NCBI GenBank assembly: GCA_017412025.1
Contig: JAFQOY010000088.1
Location: 1-28,007 of the forward strand
DNA: 28,007 bases
Direction: 5' to 3'
Source of the DNA: Clostridia bacterium
GTDB taxonomy: Bacteria; Bacillota_A; Clostridia; Christensenellales; Aristaeellaceae
Below the pieces are notes generated by a model that did no database searches, was not told where the DNA came from, and was given only the letters and a program-made list of their open reading frames with translations. This document shows, piece after piece, positions 25,397 to 28,007 of the stretch. Position 1 is the stretch's first letter; each line of letters opens with the position of its first letter. Made by a program: the position numbers and the translations under genes.

Positions 25397-26632
25397 ATGA
25401 AGAATATGCCGACGCTGCTCGCGCCCGCGGGCAGCATGAGGCCCTTTTTGACGGCGCTGCGCTTTGGCGCAGACGCCGTTTATTGTGGGGCGAAGCAATA
25501 TGGCCTGCGCGCGCAGGCAAATAACTTTGACGAACGGGAGCTGGCGCAGGCCGTGCAGCTGGCGCACAGCGCCGGCGCAAAGGTGAACCTGACGCTCAAC
25601 ATCTTTGCCTTTGACGGCGACCTGGACGGCATGATGCGCGCGGCGAAGGCTGCGCACGAAATCGGCGTGGACGCGGCGATTGTGTCGGATCTGGGCGCGA
25701 TTGCGCGCATGCACAGGGAAGTGCCGGGGCTTGACATCCACGTGAGCACGCAGGCGAACGCGACCAACAGCGAGACGGCGCGTGTGTATAAGGCCCTGGG
25801 TGCAAAGCGCATTGTGCTTGCGCGGGAGATGACCTTTGAGCAGATCGAGGCGATGCATGCAGCGCTTGGCGATGAAATCGAACTGGAATCGTTCATCCAC
25901 GGCGCGATCTGCATGTCCCATTCCGGGCGATGCATGCTTTCAAGCTTCTTAAACGGCAGGAGCGCGAACCGGGGCGCGTGCAGCCAGCCGTGCCGATGGA
26001 CCTATACGCTCACAGAGCGCAGCAGGCCGGACGAGCCGATGCCCATTGAAGAGGATGCGCGCGGGACGGCGATTCTGTCAAGCCGCGATATGTGCATGAT
26101 GGAGCACCTGCCGAGGCTGATGGAGAGCGGCGTGTGCTGCTTCAAGATTGAGGGCAGGATGAAAACGGAAATTTACATCGCGACCGTCGTGGGCGCGTAT
26201 CGCCGCGCGATGGACGCGTATGCGGCGGATCCGGATGGGTACAGGCGAAACGACGCGCTCAGGAGCATGCTGCGCGCGGAGCTTGACAAGGTGAGCCACC
26301 GTGTGTACGATACCGGGTTCTACTTTGGCCAGCCGCAGGTCTGCGGCGAGGCGGTCGGCGTCGTGCAGGAAGCGGAGTACATGGGCTATGTCGTTAACGT
26401 CTCCGGCGGCGACGCGCTGGTGGAGATGAAGAACCGCTTCTTTGTCGGCGACGAAATGGAGACCGTGACGCCACAGGGCAGCGGGAAGCTTGTTGTCGAG
26501 GATATTGTGCTCGACGCGACGGGCGAGCATGTGGGCGTGGTGAACGTGCCGGGTACGCTGGTGCGCGTGCCGTGCGGCGGCAGGCTGGAGGCGGGCGACA
26601 TGCTGCGGGGGCCTGTGAGAAACAGGAAGTAA
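25397..26632 (+). CDS. U32 family protein, TrhP/YrrO-like
   Basis: 411 aa. U32 signature ESFIHGAICMSHSGRCMLSS begins at Glu164 with Cys172 and Cys179; GACSQPCRW adds two more Cys, the set proposed to hold an iron-sulfur cluster. The N-terminus PTLLAPAGSM and FGADAVYCGAKQYGLRA is typical. Although called peptidases, members studied in detail act in RNA modification: TrhP hydroxylates U34 of tRNA and RlhA modifies 23S rRNA. Position after mltG favours TrhP. ATG 25397 has AAGGA 9 nt upstream; ATG 25388 abuts that site. recD2 follows after 20 bases, so an mltG-U32-recD2 operon is likely. Confidence 0.9.
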   Translation: MKNMPTLLAPAGSMRPFLTALRFGADAVYCGAKQYGLRAQANNFDERELAQAVQLAHSAGAKVNLTLNIFAFDGDLDGMMRAAKAAHEIGVDAAIVSDLGAIARMHREVPGLDIHVSTQANATNSETARVYKALGAKRIVLAREMTFEQIEAMHAALGDEIELESFIHGAICMSHSGRCMLSSFLNGRSANRGACSQPCRWTYTLTERSRPDEPMPIEEDARGTAILSSRDMCMMEHLPRLMESGVCCFKIEGRMKTEIYIATVVGAYRRAMDAYAADPDGYRRNDALRSMLRAELDKVSHRVYDTGFYFGQPQVCGEAVGVVQEAEYMGYVVNVSGGDALVEMKNRFFVGDEMETVTPQGSGKLVVEDIVLDATGEHVGVVNVPGTLVRVPCGGRLEAGDMLRGPVRNRK

Positions 26633-26652
26633 AGTACAAAGGAGGTGCGCGC

Positions 26653-28007
26653 GTGGAAGAGATTGAAGTGTTTGCGGAGGAGACTGTATTCCGCAACGAT
26701 GAAAACGGATATACGGTGCTGACGGTCAAGTCGGGCAGAACGCGCGTATCCGCCGTGGGCGTGATGCCGCCGGTGGCGCCGGGCGAAAAGCTGCGCATCA
26801 CCGGCGAATGGATCGAGCATCCCGTCTACGGCAGGCAGATCAAGGTGCACGTATGTGAAATTGAGAAGCCGACGACGCTTTCGGGAATTGAAAAATACCT
26901 TTCCAGCGGCATGATCCGGGGCGTCGGCCCTGCGACGGCGAAGCTGCTGATCAAGGCGTTCGGTGAGAAAACGCTTGACGTGCTCTATTCTGAGCCAGAC
27001 AAGCTGCTTGAGGTATCGGGCATCGGCCCCAAAAGGGCGAAGATGATCATGGAGAGCTATGCCGAGCAGGCGCAGCAGCGGGAGGCCATGGTGTTTTTAC
27101 AGAGCTACGGCGTGACGCCGGCGCTGGCTGTGAAGATCTTCAAGCAGTACGGCGAAAATGTCAGGCAGGTGATCAGCCAGAATCCGTACAGGCTGGTTGA
27201 GGACGTCGAGGGCGTGGGCTTTAAGACGGCGGACAAGATCGCGGCGTCGCTGGGCATTGAAAAGGACAGCGAATACCGGCTGAGCGCCGGAATCAAGCAT
27301 ACGCTGATGGAAGCGACGAACACGGCAGGACACTGCTATCTGCCGCGGGAGGAACTGACGTCCGCAGCGCAGCGGCTGCTGGGCAACGGGGCGGAGCTGA
27401 TCGAGCATACGCTGGATACGCTGATCCTGAGCAAGGCGCTGACGGCGCAGATTCTGCCCGGCGACGGGGAGGAGCAGGTTGTGGCGGTATATCTGCCGCA
27501 GACGTACAGGGCGGAAAACGAGGTGGCGCGCAGGCTGCGTGAGATGATCGACGCGATGCCGGATACAATGGCGACGGAGCTTGACCGCCAGATTGACGAA
27601 CTGGAAAGCATGGAGGGCGTGACATTCCATCCGCAGCAGCGCAGGGCGATTGAAACCGCCGTTTCAAGCGGCATGACGGTCATTACGGGCGGCCCGGGCA
27701 CGGGCAAGACGACGATCATCAAATGCATCATCAAGCTGCTGAGCGTGCACGGCGAGGTGGCGCTGGCAGCGCCGACCGGACGCGCAGCCAAGCGCATGAG
27801 CGAGGCCTGCGGCATGGAGGCCAAAACGCTGCACCGGCTGCTGGAATACGGCGGCGAGGAGGGCGACTTTGCCCGCGGACAGGATAATCCGCTTGAGATG
27901 GATACGCTGATCATTGACGAGATGTCGATGGTCGATATCTTTCTGATGCGCAGCGTGCTGCGCGCGCTGGTGCCGGGCATGAGGCTGATCATGGTCGGCG
28001 ACGCCGA
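26653..28007 (+). CDS. recD2: RecD2-type SF1B DNA helicase, 5' part of gene
   Basis: The frame is open from GTG 26653 to the right edge (451 complete codons), so the C-terminal part of the helicase core, including its SH3-like region and motifs III-VI, is outside. The GTG has GGAGG 7 nt upstream. The N-terminal OB-like region (VFRNDENGYTVLTVKSG) is typical of RecD2/YrrC; helix-hairpin-helix repeats follow at about 90-200 (GIGPKRAKMI, GVGFKTADKIA). The motor has Walker A GGPGTGKT (346-353), the pattern AAPTGRAAKRMSE and Walker B IIDEMSMVD (about 420-428). RecD2 acts without RecBC as a 5'-3' helicase in repair and replication-fork maintenance. In Bacillus yrrC also lies near the yrr cluster. 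Confidence 0.94.
   Translation, partial: MEEIEVFAEETVFRNDENGYTVLTVKSGRTRVSAVGVMPPVAPGEKLRITGEWIEHPVYGRQIKVHVCEIEKPTTLSGIEKYLSSGMIRGVGPATAKLLIKAFGEKTLDVLYSEPDKLLEVSGIGPKRAKMIMESYAEQAQQREAMVFLQSYGVTPALAVKIFKQYGENVRQVISQNPYRLVEDVEGVGFKTADKIAASLGIEKDSEYRLSAGIKHTLMEATNTAGHCYLPREELTSAAQRLLGNGAELIEHTLDTLILSKALTAQILPGDGEEQVVAVYLPQTYRAENEVARRLREMIDAMPDTMATELDRQIDELESMEGVTFHPQQRRAIETAVSSGMTVITGGPGTGKTTIIKCIIKLLSVHGEVALAAPTGRAAKRMSEACGMEAKTLHRLLEYGGEEGDFARGQDNPLEMDTLIIDEMSMVDIFLMRSVLRALVPGMRLIMVGDA

Overview
The window looks like the chromosome of a GC-rich, endospore-forming member of the Clostridia (Bacillota), probably gut-associated. Supporting genes are the sporulation pair spoIIGA-sigE, dipicolinate synthase dpaA-dpaB, a Firmicutes set (RNase J, YlbF, ScpA/ScpB, RecD2, MltG next to a U32/TrhP protein) and a choloylglycine-hydrolase (bile salt hydrolase-like) gene. 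A Christensenellales-type lineage would fit the protein style, but that is inference. There is no CRISPR array, transposase, integrase, phage gene, rRNA or tRNA that I can support.

Layout. 1-1650: the tail of a low-molecular-weight ArsC gene meets, across a shared terminator, a minus-strand pair (choloylglycine hydrolase family, then an ArsC/Spx-like protein). 1840-4852: a solitary, somewhat divergent dnaK, a tiny minus-strand membrane protein, and cysE behind a perfect-consensus sigma-A promoter. 4890-6419: spoIIGA and sigE. 6420-8150: an AT-richer stretch where sigG would often sit; it holds no convincing gene for about 840 bases, then an LprI-like exported protein and a DUF3784 membrane protein. 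8227-10694: same-strand accessory genes (NUDIX hydrolase, RmlD-like reductase, HD-domain nucleotidase-like protein, DUF4298 protein). 10714-12951: site-2 protease-scpA-scpB operon. 13002-14934: mscL with a zinc ribbon, then dpaA-dpaB. 15040-19559: a secreted RsiV-like protein and an FtsK/SpoIIIE translocase, separated by two striking dyads. 19582-21823: hisS with a three-hairpin leader, an RseC-like protein and thioredoxin. 21945-28007: RNase J, YlbF family, MltG, U32 protein and the 5' part of recD2, all on the plus strand.

How the genes work together. SpoIIGA would process pro-SigE in the mother cell, DpaA/DpaB would make spore dipicolinate, and the FtsK/SpoIIIE pump, together with ScpA/ScpB, handles chromosome organisation and translocation. 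RNase J and YlbF point to RNA decay. MltG, U32 and RecD2 form a housekeeping run resembling the yrrL-yrrN/yrrO neighbourhood of Bacillus. Most of the window is ordinary core genome. I did not find a convincing new multi-gene system. The best leads are local: the AT-rich sigE-downstream segment, the dyads before ftsK, the hairpins before dpaA and hisS, the odd start of spoIIGA, the shortened HisRS C-terminus, and the altered pocket position in the choloylglycine hydrolase.
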